Assembly: GCA_014529385.2 (NCBI GenBank)
Contig: CM043964.1
Location: forward strand, 135,752,420-135,816,419
Origin: Adiantum capillus-veneris
Lineage: Eukaryota > Streptophyta > Polypodiopsida > Polypodiales > Pteridaceae
Direction of reading: 5' to 3'
DNA: 64,000 nt
The notes below the pieces were generated by a model. It saw nothing but the letters and a program-made list of their open reading frames with translations, had not been told where the DNA came from and ran no database searches. The translations under genes were made by a program, and so were the position numbers. This document shows, piece after piece, positions 24,438 through 35,396 of this stretch. Position 1 is the first letter of the stretch, and the number at the start of each line of letters is the position of its first letter.

Positions 24438-24854
24438 TCTAACAACTTTTAGGTGTAAACGTTTTTAGGTGTACTTTCGCACTTCAAGCCCTAGTTGCTA
24501 CTCCTCTTAACCCCTTTAGAAAAGCATTCAAGCTCCTGTACCCGTGGCTCAAATATCATTAATTGCAAGGAATAGAAGAGAGGGTCTTTCAACAGAAAAA
24601 CAATACCGGCTCCTGTCAAGCTTCTAATAGCTCAATATTGGTTAAGCCGTAGGCAAGTCCCGTAGGACTCCACTATTAAGACCATAGCTCTCAACGGTGA
24701 TGCTTTGTTATCTGCATGAAGCAGGCGCACAACAAGAATGAAAAAATCCCTATTCTACTTACTCAATTGCAATTAATAATACCAACCATTTATAGTTACC
24801 TTGAGGACCTCCCTTCTTGAGCAAGAAAAGAGAAACCTTGTGCTCTGATATCAA

Positions 24855-26446
24855 CATAGCATTTAATGGCCTAGTAACTTGTGTGTAGCGAAAAATAGCA
24901 TAAACATAGTGAGCATTTCATTAGAATACATTGCTAATGAGCATAACAAGAGTGCTTGAATGGACAGAGAAACAAAAAGCATAACAACTACTTAGATATG
25001 CATCAACAATACTCCAAAAGAGAGAGAAATTAAGCTATTGACAAGAGTCGAGCTACATGGAGCCGGTCCCCCCTCCAAAAGGCTTTTGTATTATAGGTTT
25101 CTCCCATCAAGGGAGACATTTTACAATACAATACTTTGTGTTCCTTCAATAACTTGCTGGTGCAATGAAGATGGAAGCTTCAAGCACCATGCACACACTT
25201 ATAAAACACAATAGCAATTCCCTCACGGTCTCAGACCCAAGACCTCACATACCTTCAAACATGGTGAGAGCTAGCGGGGTATGAGAGTGATTGAGAGGAA
25301 GAAGGAGTATTCTTACAAGAAACAAGTATATCTCCTCACATAATCACTCATAAAATCCTAGCATAGCTTAGTAATTAGCATGGTAGAGGAGATGAGCATG
25401 CATTGGAGCTTGGCTCTTGGTTGGATTTGCATCATAAAGCCAGGAGTTGTTGGTGTAGGCCTCCCTTCTCACAAGCTTGGAGTAGATGATGAGCTTTCCA
25501 TTAAAGCATGAGAAGGAGAGAGAGAGTCTTCTTTGCTTCACACATGAGATTATGTGAGTGTGTGTGTGTATGTGTGTGTGTGATAATGCCTTGCCAGAAT
25601 CAACCCCCTCTCTCTCTCTCTCTCTTGGTCGATCCCTCATGAATTTTACTCATGTTGGTACCCCATTGGACTCTGCAAAGCTTAGCCAATGATAATTAAG
25701 AAGCATAAGTGATAGCCTTGTAACATGTGTCTCCCTTTTCCCTTTTGTGGGAGCTTTAGGTATTTAATTAATACAATTAAAGTCTAAGTCTTCTAGTCAA
25801 TAGGAATTAGGCAAGCCATTGGGTTGCTGAATGCTCATTGGACCCCTTGGGAGACTGCCCAATAGTCTACTAGAGAGCTTAATTTCTATTGGTTCTTTTA
25901 TCAACTGTTTTTAAATGAATTAAACTAAATATACTCTAGCTTAATACTCATTGGTCCACCTCTATGGCCATCCAATAGGAACTGAATGCATCTTGGGGGC
26001 AACTGGGCTAGGGAGCTGACATGTGTCCCCTATTCCCTTCGTGTAAAGGGAGCCTGCTAGAGTGTGTGTGTGTGTTTCTCTCTCATCCTCTACAAGAAAG
26101 GCTAGCCCCCTCAAAGATAGGGATGTGGGAAGACCTTTGAGTCTTCCCACAAGCATCCAATTTGCCCTATGTTTTGACCATTGAACCTAACCTTTGAATT
26201 TGGAAACTTAGCATTTTGTAAGTCGTAATGGGCTGAACCTTAGGGTCTTTGAAGCCCATTGTTTGCACATTGCTCTTTTGCAGATGCCCCCCTCTTTGGA
26301 TCCCTATTTTCCCTCCTTTGGATCCCTACTGTGACCGATCTGCGAGCTTAACCAATATTCTAGCTTTTTCTCCCCTGGTACTTCCCCATATTAAATGATC
26401 AATTTAACATGAGAAAATCATTTAGGAGAAATTAGTTACTATGACA
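24855..26446 (-). repeat. Chromovirus LTR3 (5' LTR of interior B)
   Basis: 1592 bp. Its left terminus is mutated (CATAGC for TGTAGC). The right end TATGACA is intact and followed by target duplication CTGGT (26447-26451). Confidence 0.9.
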
Positions 26447-26600
26447 CTGGTCTTGGCATATTTTTGTTAAACTTAAAGTGTATTGAATGTTAATTAATCG
26501 GAAAGGGCCTAATTAGCTTAAATCACTTCTCTACCCTGTCTATTTAAAGAATTAGGCTTCCCATGTTCTTGGTGTTATACCAACGAAAGGAAGTTTATTA

Positions 26601-26706
26601 TGCCTCCTAGGTCTACATATTGGAAGGTGGTTAAGCGGACCATTTGCTACTTAAGTGGTCCTATACATCTTGGGTTATTGTATATCAAGGGGAAAAGGGG
26701 CAATAT
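26601..26706 (+). pseudogene. Ty1/copia RNase H-region scrap
   Basis: One frame reads STYWKVVKRTICYLSGPIHL followed by GLLYIKG, matching the conserved W.AVKR..RYL.GT..LGL stretch between RT and RNase H in copia polyproteins. It is only about 35 codons long and has no recognisable neighbours, so it is an isolated fragment. Confidence 0.7.
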
Positions 26707-28456
26707 ATTCCATTAAGAGGAACTATGACCCAAGTACCTCACCTCCTATACCTCTTCAAGGGAAACTACTATCCCAAACCAAGCAACACTAGGATCAACC
26801 ATCCAAGAAGCAAGAAAGCTAGTCGATGCAAGCAATTGTGCGGTGAGGTGCATGAAAGGCAACACATTCCAATGATATGAATGATGACCCCAGAACCATA
26901 CCTCCTATACCTCTTCAAGGGAGGCTACTATCTATAATAAATCGGACTAGGATAGGCCACCCAAGAAGCACAAGACTATTATTTATACCAAATAAAAAGA
27001 AGTGACTATTTATAAAGAAAACCTAAATTAGATTTCAGTATATTTCTCTTTAAAGAAAAGTTTTAGCTTTTAAATTACGTAAATTTTTTTAACTACCTAA
27101 GCTGTACAGTGCAATCAAAACCAAAGAGAAAGATAGAGAGAGTGTTTGATCTCTTGGAACAGACAAGCCTAGGGAAGTGGAAGGAGGTCCTCTTATATAT
27201 TTCCCTTTGGAATAAGGAGATATTTGCATCCCGTTGTGGCCCGCTAGGCTGCCCACTTAAAAACCCCGTTTGGGAGTCGTCATAACCCGGTGGGCTAACC
27301 TAAAGAGTAGCTGGTTTCTCTAGGTTTTTTGTTATGAACATGTCCATTGGGATTTAGTAAGCCATATTTACAATTCACAACTTGCTCATTACGCAATTGA
27401 AATCCCTTAGTTTTTACTTGCAAAGACTCTTTGAATGTACAAAGATGCCCTAGCATGTACCTTTATTGAATCACCTGGAAGAGTTTGTGATGCCAATTTT
27501 AAGCTACAAAGAGGAGAATTAATGTTTGCAGACAATAACTAGTAGCTAGAGACGATTTGAAACTATGGGCGGGTTCAGATTGCGGACAAGAGCGCTTGGC
27601 ATCAATCTTTTCGTTTGCACACACAATTTACACTACCCATTAGAAACAAATATTTAAATTGTGATGAAAGGTGCACAAAAAATTGGTTGTGGCCTCATGG
27701 CTAGACGTCCGTCTTGTGTGAGGTGTTGGCAGTTCAAAGCCTCCCCATGTTCGACGTTGAAAAGTGGGTGAACATCATTTTGTTCTGGGGGTACGAGGCT
27801 GCCTACTGATGGGCAGGTCCGGACACACGATGTTTTTGCATTTCTTCAACTAGATCGTGCTACCAAGGCAGTGCTCGCAAAAAACTTTTTTCCAAAAACT
27901 TGGCAAACCTACAGATGTGAAACGACAGAGGTGAATTGACAAAATTTGAAGGTTTTTACACCGAGTTACAGTAATTTTTTCAAAATTTGGTCGGTTTTCT
28001 CACCTTCAAATATAAAATTTAGAGGTAATTTTCAAAATTTGTAGGTGGGAACGGGATTACACTAAACCTAGGTTTTTTTCGAGCACTGTACAGTAACCAA
28101 GGACACACAAAGCTGCAAGGCATGTTTTGGGCGACAATCTGAGCGTCCTCTGTATGCAACAAGGATATGAACTGAAGGCGAGTGTCACACTAGGGGGACC
28201 GATGGGTGGACACGGTCAAATGGCAACACGGCCCTTGCCAGGCCTTGGCCATCAATGGGCCCTCTTTTCATAGCGTGGGCCATCTTTTGAGAAGAAAGTG
28301 CGAAGGCCAGAGATTACCGTTGGTGGCCATATTCGGGCAAAGGCAAAGGGGGCAGGTGCCCCATTGTGAACCTCTTCAGCTTCCCGTTGATGAAGGAGTG
28401 TTGTGTCCATGATGTTGCTCACACTCTTTAATATTATCCCAGCTTTTTCGCATACA
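26707..28456. other. Intergenic, mostly unrecognised
   Basis: Contains a direct repeat of a roughly 40-bp block (CTCCTATACCTCTTCAAGGG at about 26741 and 26909), a possible SINE, and AT-rich sequence without coding motifs. Confidence 0.6.
27685..27850 (+). mobile_element. Candidate tRNA-derived SINE (weak)
   Basis: TGGCCTCATGGCTAGACG (27690 on) resembles a pol III A box, and GGCAGTTCAAAGCCTCC about 40 bases later resembles a B box, the spacing found in tRNA-related SINE heads. No clear target duplication or tail was identified. It could be chance. Confidence 0.35.
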
Positions 28457-28556
28457 CAGGGGTGTTTCGAAAGTCTGCATTGAGCAGGCTCAAAGTGACA
28501 AGCTTTGTAGACATGTCCTATTATTATATGACAAGGGTTCTTGTTTCCTGCTGGCA

Positions 28557-28592
28557 GCGATATTGAGTATTCATATTCATACTCAATATCGC
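28557..28592. repeat. Perfect 14-bp hairpin
   Basis: GCGATATTGAGTAT, an 8-base loop, then the exact reverse complement. Copy 2 of the duplication (from about 33990) keeps only the left arm. Confidence 0.9.
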
Positions 28593-28689
28593 CGATTCGT
28601 GCACGAGTGCAATGCACTAACAAACAAAGCAGATTGTTGCAAGATTTACCTTTACTTCAAAAATCAGCATGTTGACATGAAAGAGCTTA

Positions 28690-28905
28690 ATGGAATATGA
28701 AACGTGCAAGACTGGTGTTGGATGCAACATAACTGAAAAAAAGTGTAGGACGCATGAGACAGCGAGATTTACGTGGTTCGGCAGGTTGCCTACGTCCACG
28801 AGAAATGGGGGCTTTGTCTTGATATTGCAGTGCAAAGATGGAGATGTACAAAAAAGGGAACGTACATTTTGTAGCAGCAGTGCTGCTGTCCAAGAAGCCC
28901 CCTGT
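28690..28905. repeat. LTR-like relic shared by both duplication copies
   Basis: Contains TTACGTGGTTCGGCAGG followed by CCTACGTCCACG, a phrase often met in plant copia-type LTRs and their solo relics. The corresponding sequence in copy 2 is 34097-34311. No complete LTR or target duplication can be drawn. Confidence 0.4.
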
Positions 28906-29627
28906 TATAATTAATTCCAGAGACATTCCCACTGGTTTGATTTACCTTTTGCAAAGTCTCTTTCGCTGTTGGTTGTAGCCAGTCAATCTGCTACTTCTCT
29001 TTTATTTTGAGCTGCTTTTCCAATAATTCAGGGTCCTGCAGAATAATCAGGACCTTCACCTGCAATGCTTTGCATTCTTTCGATGTCATATCTCTGCTTC
29101 TTTGGAAGCTGGTTAGGAGTGTCAATTCACTCTCTAATTGTATAATGTACTGCCTCAACAATTCTCTACACATCGGTTCAATATTTCACAGTAGAGTACT
29201 GACTTTCCCTTTCAAATTGGTCAGTAAGCTTTTATATAATTGAGGCTGATCACCTTCATCAACATGCAGCATGATGGAGAAACAGAATGTTGAGCTCGAA
29301 TTTAATGAGCTTGCCTTCGATCCCTGTGAGACTGACTGTAGTTTGTTATTATCGTTAGAACAGAGCCGATTCCTCGTGTCTTCTTTTGTGACTCATGAGT
29401 GCTTGAGCTGGCAATTAGCAACAGTACAGTGGCCTCAAGGGACGTACACTCACCTGATCTCTGATTTTGACACTAATTGTAGGTCAATATGGTTTTATAT
29501 ATTGCCAACCTGCATATTGTTACAACTAATTCCCCACATTAACATGGTAGTAGATGATATATTGTCAAACCGCTTGATGAGATCAGATGCAGTTGTCCGT
29601 TCCATCAAACAAACTGTACTATCGGGA

Positions 29628-30932
29628 TCACACCGCCCTTACCATGGCAATATTTTCGGGCAGGGCATTAGCCCATTGTCGTCGGTAGCACTTTCTCCTC
29701 ATAGCCACGCCGACTCTTCTGGGCTTGGGAGCGGGCTGACTATCCAGCATTTTATTCTCCTGATTGGCTGCAGCATCTGTGCGGGACGTTGTTACGTCTG
29801 ACAATTTGCCTCCATTCATTTGCTGCAAATTAGAATTAGCTGGCATCACAGATTGAGCTTCTGATATGCACTTTTGACTGGTTATTCGCGTCGAGGCCGG
29901 TCCAACTACATTGGCGATCTGTTGATGATCAGTGACAAGATCACTTGCTGTATTGAGATGTAACCATGGATGACACAAGAGCTCATCCAATGTGAGCCTC
30001 GAATCGGGGTCCTTGCAGAGGATTCGAGTAAGGAGGTCCTTTGTCGAGGATGAGAGGCCAAAGGCATCCAGTTCCAGGTGGTTGCAGAGGATGGCTTCAT
30101 GGATGGCGCAGATAGAAGCATCACGAGGGAGGCAATGCATGCCAAAGGGTAGAGTAGATGTGAGAAGCACGTGCACAACTACGCCTAGGCTCCAAATATC
30201 TGCACGGTGGTCATAACAGCCCTTTATAACTTCGGGCGCCTGGTAGCGTGGGGTTCCGACACAATCGCAAAGAGTCTCTCCTGGAGCTAGGGTTGCTGCC
30301 AAGCCAAAATCTGCAAGGACTGCCTCTTGCACATCGCTGCCATTGATGTGGCGGAAGAGAATGTTTCCTGGTTTGATGTCACGATGCATGATATCTCGGG
30401 CATGGCAGCGTGCAATGGTTCGAGCAAGGCTGGCAATGATGGGAGCAGCCTCACGATCGTCAAGCTTGAAGAGGGGAGGGCGAGAGTCTAGCTTGGCAAG
30501 CAGATCACCAGCATCGCAGAAGGCAGTGAGGAGATGGAAGCATGTGTCATCGCCCTCGAAGGTGGCCACAAGGGGGAGGACGCCGGGTATGTCGCTCAGG
30601 TACTCAAGCACCTGGGCCTCCCATCGGAGTTGGGTGTCTGTGAAGTGCTCCTCTGCGGTGAGCTTTCTTTTTCTTGTACAGGAGAGATCATGCCCATGAT
30701 TAGTCGAGTCCTGGCCTTGATCCAGCTGCTGTGTTCGCAGCTTCTTGCTGCTAGGGCTGGGGCATGGTCGAGGTTTAATGACATGCGACCTGATGGTTTT
30801 GCAGGCCACCCGTTGCGTGTTCGTTTCCTGGTCCGTGCAGAGGAGAACAAGGCCTTGCCCGCCTTGGCCCAGCTCTTGCACAACCTCCAAACCGCTGTGG
30901 CTCTCCAAGGCATGGCAGCAGGCAGGAGCCAT
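29628..30932 (-). CDS. Ser/Thr protein kinase, CAMK/CDPK-PPCK-like, without EF hands
   Basis: A single open frame of 434 residues, ATG at 30932, no intron. Kinase motifs in order: glycine loop GQGGQG (22-27), ATP-binding Lys45 (VACK), helix-C Glu about 105, catalytic HRDIKPGN (183-190), DFG (208-210), APE (232-234), ADIWSLG (244-250) and the closing HPWL (321-324). The domain matches the CAMK group; closest in style to calcium-dependent kinases and PEP-carboxylase kinases, but a polar insert of about 50 residues (46-100) separates Lys45 from helix C. A Ser/Thr-rich tail of about 105 residues follows with no EF hand, no calmodulin-type motif I can be sure of and no membrane segment. All catalytic residues are present, so it is plausibly active. 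The GC-rich frame contrasts with AT-rich surroundings. The substrate is unknown. A broken second copy lies at 34312-35219. Confidence 0.88.
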   Translation of the reverse strand: MAPACCHALESHSGLEVVQELGQGGQGLVLLCTDQETNTQRVACKTIRSHVIKPRPCPSPSSKKLRTQQLDQGQDSTNHGHDLSCTRKRKLTAEEHFTDTQLRWEAQVLEYLSDIPGVLPLVATFEGDDTCFHLLTAFCDAGDLLAKLDSRPPLFKLDDREAAPIIASLARTIARCHARDIMHRDIKPGNILFRHINGSDVQEAVLADFGLAATLAPGETLCDCVGTPRYQAPEVIKGCYDHRADIWSLGVVVHVLLTSTLPFGMHCLPRDASICAIHEAILCNHLELDAFGLSSSTKDLLTRILCKDPDSRLTLDELLCHPWLHLNTASDLVTDHQQIANVVGPASTRITSQKCISEAQSVMPANSNLQQMNGGKLSDVTTSRTDAAANQENKMLDSQPAPKPRRVGVAMRRKCYRRQWANALPENIAMVRAV

Positions 30933-31097
30933 AGATCAACTTCAACGTAGGTGGTTTCTTCTACTTCTTCGTCGTCGTCGTCTGCACCAGATGAGCACCC
31001 GCCTGCCTCGCTACGCTGCGCGTCGTCCGCGAGGGCTACTTCAGAAAGTTCTTCGGCCTATACACGCTATCGAATGAATTAACTCTCCTAATGGCTT

Positions 31098-33536
31098 CAG
31101 AAGAAATATGTTCATTTTATATCTCGCAGATTCCTTCTCATAAATCTCCTACCCATACCTCATACCTCATAAAAAGAAGAGAGGAGAGAACCTAGAGGGA
31201 GGAGAGAAGGGTGAAGTGGTAAGAGGGCTACGACAAGTAGCAGGGCTCGAGCAGGAGGTTGACAACGCCAGGTCACAACAGCAAGAGGAGCAGAGGCGCA
31301 TGGCTAAGAAATCACACACGTCAAAAGTGGGGGGAATCTTTCGTGTATTCAGGAAAAATATGTTGACCCTATTACTTCTCTACCTACATTATCTCCTCAA
31401 TCCGAGGCTTGGATCTAATGGTAGATGAGTTCATGCATTAGTCTACCAAGGTTGAGTCATTCCGAGCTTTGAGAGGTGCAAGAGCATCCACACAACCATA
31501 GAGTTCAACACTTTGATGGTGTCCATATGATCTTATTCCGAGCTTTGAGAGGTGCAAGAGCATCCATACAACCATAGAGTTCAACACTTTGATGGTGTCC
31601 ATATGATCTTAGAGAAAAATTTTGAGCTTATGAATCTATCTAATATTTAGTAGTGCTACTTTCTTTCATTTGCATTTGGGTATTCTATGGCTGCACGGCT
31701 TACAAATGATAAAAATGGGCAATGGCTAGGTTGGGCACAACGACACATGGCAGGCTTGCAATATGGGGTGGTTGTTGGTAGCACAACATATGTGGGGTGA
31801 TGTTGTCGAGCAGGAGATGAGCAGAACTAACAAGTAAGGTTACTGACAGGAGGGTGGTGGTACAATGTGTTGAACAGGCAACAGGGTGAACATGAGCAAT
31901 AGCTCACATGGTAGGCTTGAGGCAATTGGTGCCACTTCGATGGGTTGATTGCAGAAGATAAGGCTTTGACAATGTGGGTTAGTGTAGCTCTTGATGAAAT
32001 TGGTGGAAAACATGAGGCTAAAGCTTGTCTGAGAGTGTGTGACAAGTAGGGAGCTCCTAAAAAACACTCACAATAGGTACACTAGGTAGGTAATGAAGAT
32101 TGTGAGGCTTGATGGAGGGCACAATGTGCAATAGTAGGATTGTAAAGAAAGTGCACGAGACACCCAAAAAAAGAGGGTTGATGCCCTTTGTAAATTGTGG
32201 TCCCCTCAAAAATTCAAAAAGTCCCTTAAATTAGGGAGTTTTCTCACGTGCCTTGCCAATAATGAAGATTTCATGCTTCTCACCTCACCAAAAAAGGCCT
32301 TGAGCATTGAATGCTCCCAGATACTCACACTCATACACACCTTCTAATTAGGAATGAGACTAAAAAGTTCTAGCAATACTTAAAATGAGTGATTAAAAGT
32401 GCAACTCAAAGCTGAGAATGAAGAGATTTCTGACCACTCAATTGAAGTATCAAAGTTCATCCGATTTTAGAATTTGAGGGCTGTATAGAATGAGCTTGCT
32501 GAGCACTACTTGCACACACAATCTGTGAGATGAAATGAGAGCTACAAAGAAAGATATGCCTATGCAAAGTGAGGAATCACACCTTCCGAGCGAGAATTCT
32601 CCAGCAAACAGAAAGTCAAGGAAGCAATGTGAAAAAGTACATGGCCTTGCAAACAACCTCATGAAATTGATGTCTCATGACCCATTTTGCCATGCTACAA
32701 TAGCAAGTCGAGCTAAGTCAATTTTTTGACACATTGTATCTACCCAAAGACCGTCACTAGCCCCTCACCACATTCACCACCAACAACATATGTTGTCCTA
32801 GCCATTGCTCTACAGCCTCCTCCACTCGATCAACCTTGTCACCATCTGATGCCCCTAGCATGCATACAAGCACTTAGAATTTTAGCCTGCTACATGTGGC
32901 CTATTGCGTGCCCCATTTACCTTGGAATCATCCTCATCTAGCTTGGCCCCACGAGCTTAGGACATAGCTCATTACTCAATTCTACTATAGTGCTTCTGAA
33001 CTTGGCTTAAGCACTATGCACCTGATATAGCTATTACCTCTGCTCCACACCTCCCTTGTCACCGCCACCTATCCCTCAGATCCACCCCCACATTGCTAAT
33101 TACCTGCATGTAATTTGGTCTATTTAACTATTTTAAGCCCTCATTCCCACCATATGCTCTTGAAAACAAGTAAGAGTGGGTTACCACTATCGCATAAATC
33201 CCTCAACATTTTAGCCTTTTTCACCACCAGCCCACCTACCCAAGCCCTTCACCACTTAGTCCAAGTGGAACACGTCCTACTTATTTACACACTTGCAAGA
33301 TGTGTTAAATTATCCTCCGTGATCTTATCATTGTCACTTTTGCACAAGAGAACTAAACGATGCCCCTAAGATTGGGTAAGACCTTCCTCTCACTACATAG
33401 ACGGGGCACACCATCATGGTAGGCAAAAAATGTTTTCTTGTGTGTTCAAGATCATTGTGTTCCTTCACCTAATTGTGTTCTAGGGGAAGCTTGTGTGTGC
33501 CTACCACTTGACGTTCCATCAAACATGTGTCGAAAG
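31098..33536. other. Intergenic between the duplication copies
   Basis: No gene recognised. It holds a 76-bp tandem duplication (31459-31610) and pyrimidine-rich stretches; the longest frames here (up to about 84 codons) have no motif. Confidence 0.6.
31459..31610. repeat. Two-unit tandem repeat, period 76 bp
   Basis: Units 31459-31534 and 31535-31610 differ at a single position (CACACAACC versus CATACAACC), so the duplication is recent relative to its surroundings. Confidence 0.95.
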
Positions 33537-35396
33537 ATGTTTCGAAAGTCTGCATTGAGCTAGAATCCAGTATCTGCAGGCTCAAGTGACAAAATTCTGC
33601 TACCCGTAGAACATATAGGTGGGTGATTCATGTAGAGGGCATGCAAGCCGCAACGAGTGCACTTGATACATGAGATTGAAGAGGAGGATGAGGTGCGGGT
33701 GGGAAAGGCCAGCACCGCAGAGCTGGAATACAAATGCAACGAACATGCCTGACATTCATGTTCTCCCTCTCTCCCTCTCTCTCTCTCTCATGCAACGCCC
33801 ACCGAGCAAGACTAGTTCAGACCATGTAACAAAATTAATAGCCACCTTGCTCATATAATAAACTACGGTGGCCTTAGCGGAAAACTTGCAAACTGTGCAT
33901 TCTACGACGTTGTTTGTGCCCCATAATTACCACCTGCACTTTGCAGATATGTCCTATTATTATATGACAAGGGTTCTTGTTTTCTGCTGGGAGCGATATT
34001 GAGTATTCATAGTCACCTAGTCGTGCAAACAAACAAAGCAGATTGCTGCAAGATTTACCTTTACTTCAAAAATCAGCATGTTGACATGAAAGAGCTCAAT
34101 GGAATATGAAACATGCAAGACTGGTGTTGGATGCAACATAACTGAAAAATAGTGTAGGACGCAGGAGACAGTGAGATTTACGTGGTTCGACAGATTGCCT
34201 ACATCCACAAGAAATGGGGGGTTTGTCTTGATATTGCAGTGCAAAGACGGAGATGTACAAAAAAGGGAACGCACATTTTGTAGCAGCAGTGCTTCTGTCC
34301 AAGTAGCCCCCTAAGGAGGTCCTTTGCCGAGGATGAGAGGCCAAAGGCATCCAGTTCCAGGTGGTTGCAGAGGATGGCTTCATGGATGGCGCAGATAGAA
34401 GCATCACGAGGGAGGCAATGCATGCCAAAGGGTAGAGTAGATGTGAGAAGCACGTGCACAACTACGCCTAGGCTCCAAATATCTGCACGGTGGTCATAAC
34501 AGCCCTTTATAACTTCGGGCGCCTGGTAGCGTGGGGTTCCGACACAATCGCAAAGAGTCTCTCCTGGAGCTAGGGTTGCTGCCAAGCCAAAATCTGCAAG
34601 GACTGCCTCTTGCACATCGCTGCCATTCATGATGTGGCGGAAGAGAATGTTTCCTGGTTTGATGTCACGATGCATGATATCTCGGGCATGGCAGCGTGCA
34701 ATGGTTCGAGCAAGGCTGGCAATGATGGGAGCAGCCTCACGATCGTCAAGCTTGAAGAGGGGAGGGCGAGAGTCTAGCTTGGCAAGCAGATCACCAGCAT
34801 CGCAGAAGGCAGTGAGGAGATGGAAGCATGTGTCATCGCCCTCGAAGGTGGCCACAAGGGGGAGGACGCCGGGTATGTCGCTCAGGTACTCAAGCACCTG
34901 GGCCTCCCATCGGAGTTGGGTGTCTGTGAAGTGCTCCTCTGCGGTGAGCTTTCTTTTTCTTGTACAGGAGAGATCATGCCCATGATCAGTCGAGTCCTGG
35001 CCTTGATCCAGCTGCTGTGTTCGCAGCTTCTTGCTGCTAGGGCTAGGGCATGGTCGAAGTTTAATGACATGCGACCTGATGGTTTTGCAAGCCACCCGTT
35101 GCGTGTTCGCTTCCTGGTCCGTGCAGAGGAGAACAAGGCCTTGCCCGCCTTGGCCCCAGCTCTTGCACAACCTCCAAACCGCTGTGGCTCTCCAAGGCAT
35201 GGCAGCAGGCAGGAGCCATAGATCAACTTCAACGTAGGTGGTTTCTTCTACTTCTTCGTCGTCGTCGTCGTCTGCACCAGATGAGCACCCGCCTGCCTCG
35301 CTACGCTGCGCGTCGTCCGCGATGGAAAAATGGGCTACTTCAGAAATTTCTTCTGCCTATACACGCTATCGAATGAATTAACTCTCCTAATGGCTT
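33537..35396. repeat. Segmental duplication, copy 2
   Basis: Homologous to 28457-31097 in the same order and orientation. It lacks 28904-30028, with the junction at about 34311/34312 (GCCCCCT joined to AAGGAGG). The upstream side of the kinase, including the GC-rich TCGTCGTCGTC and GCTACGCTGCGCGTCG blocks, is retained. Confidence 0.9.
34312..35219 (-). pseudogene. Truncated, frameshifted copy of the protein kinase
   Basis: Nearly identical to the kinase at 29628-30932 but broken at both ends. The original start codon is present at 35219, but one extra C near 35156 (GGCCCC versus GGCCC) shifts the frame before the glycine loop. A frame from an ATG at 35200 re-enters the kinase frame after 15 codons, so a protein with an altered N-terminus is conceivable. 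At 34312 the gene is cut after the STKDLL-equivalent block by the deletion junction and runs into the LTR-like relic, losing the last kinase helix, HPWL and the tail. An in-frame 3-base insertion adds a Met before NGSDVQ. HRD, DFG and APE remain. Most likely a non-functional duplicate. Confidence 0.85.

Larger units (their letters stand above)
15480..26446 (-). mobile_element. Tandem chromovirus array: LTR1-A-LTR2-B-LTR3
   Basis: Three LTRs of one subfamily (15480-17073, 19878-21413, 24855-26446) alternate with two interiors (A 17074-19877, B 21414-24854), all minus strand. The outermost ends carry the same 5-bp duplication CTGGT (15475-15479 and 26447-26451), so the whole array behaves as one insertion later expanded by recombination between LTRs. 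Each interior has a primer site next to the LTR on its right and a purine tract next to the LTR on its left. Neither interior encodes protease, RT or RNase H. Confidence 0.9.
28457..31097. repeat. Segmental duplication, copy 1
   Basis: Direct copy of 33537-35396 about 5 kb away, both in the same orientation. Homology starts at TTTCGAAAGTCTGCATTGAG and ends at CTCTCCTAATGGCTT. Copy 1 has an extra 1.1 kb (28904-30028), comprising the kinase 3' end and downstream sequence, that is absent from copy 2. Copy 2 has about 0.34 kb near 33590-33945 not in copy 1. Confidence 0.9.

Noticed and set aside
27690-27760. A functional tRNA gene
   Set aside because: Box-like motifs exist but no cloverleaf with matching acceptor and anticodon stems could be drawn.
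28991-29173. A small coiled-coil-like minus-strand frame downstream of the kinase
   Set aside because: Sixty codons with no homology I recognise and no supporting signals; it may be chance.
30343-31077. Several plus-strand open frames of 100-138 codons over the kinase
   Set aside because: They are antisense to a well-supported kinase frame and show no motif; GC-rich coding sequence commonly leaves open antisense frames.
32726-33369. Proline/histidine/leucine-rich open frames between the kinase copies
   Set aside because: Low-complexity pyrimidine-rich sequence with no recognisable domain or splice structure.
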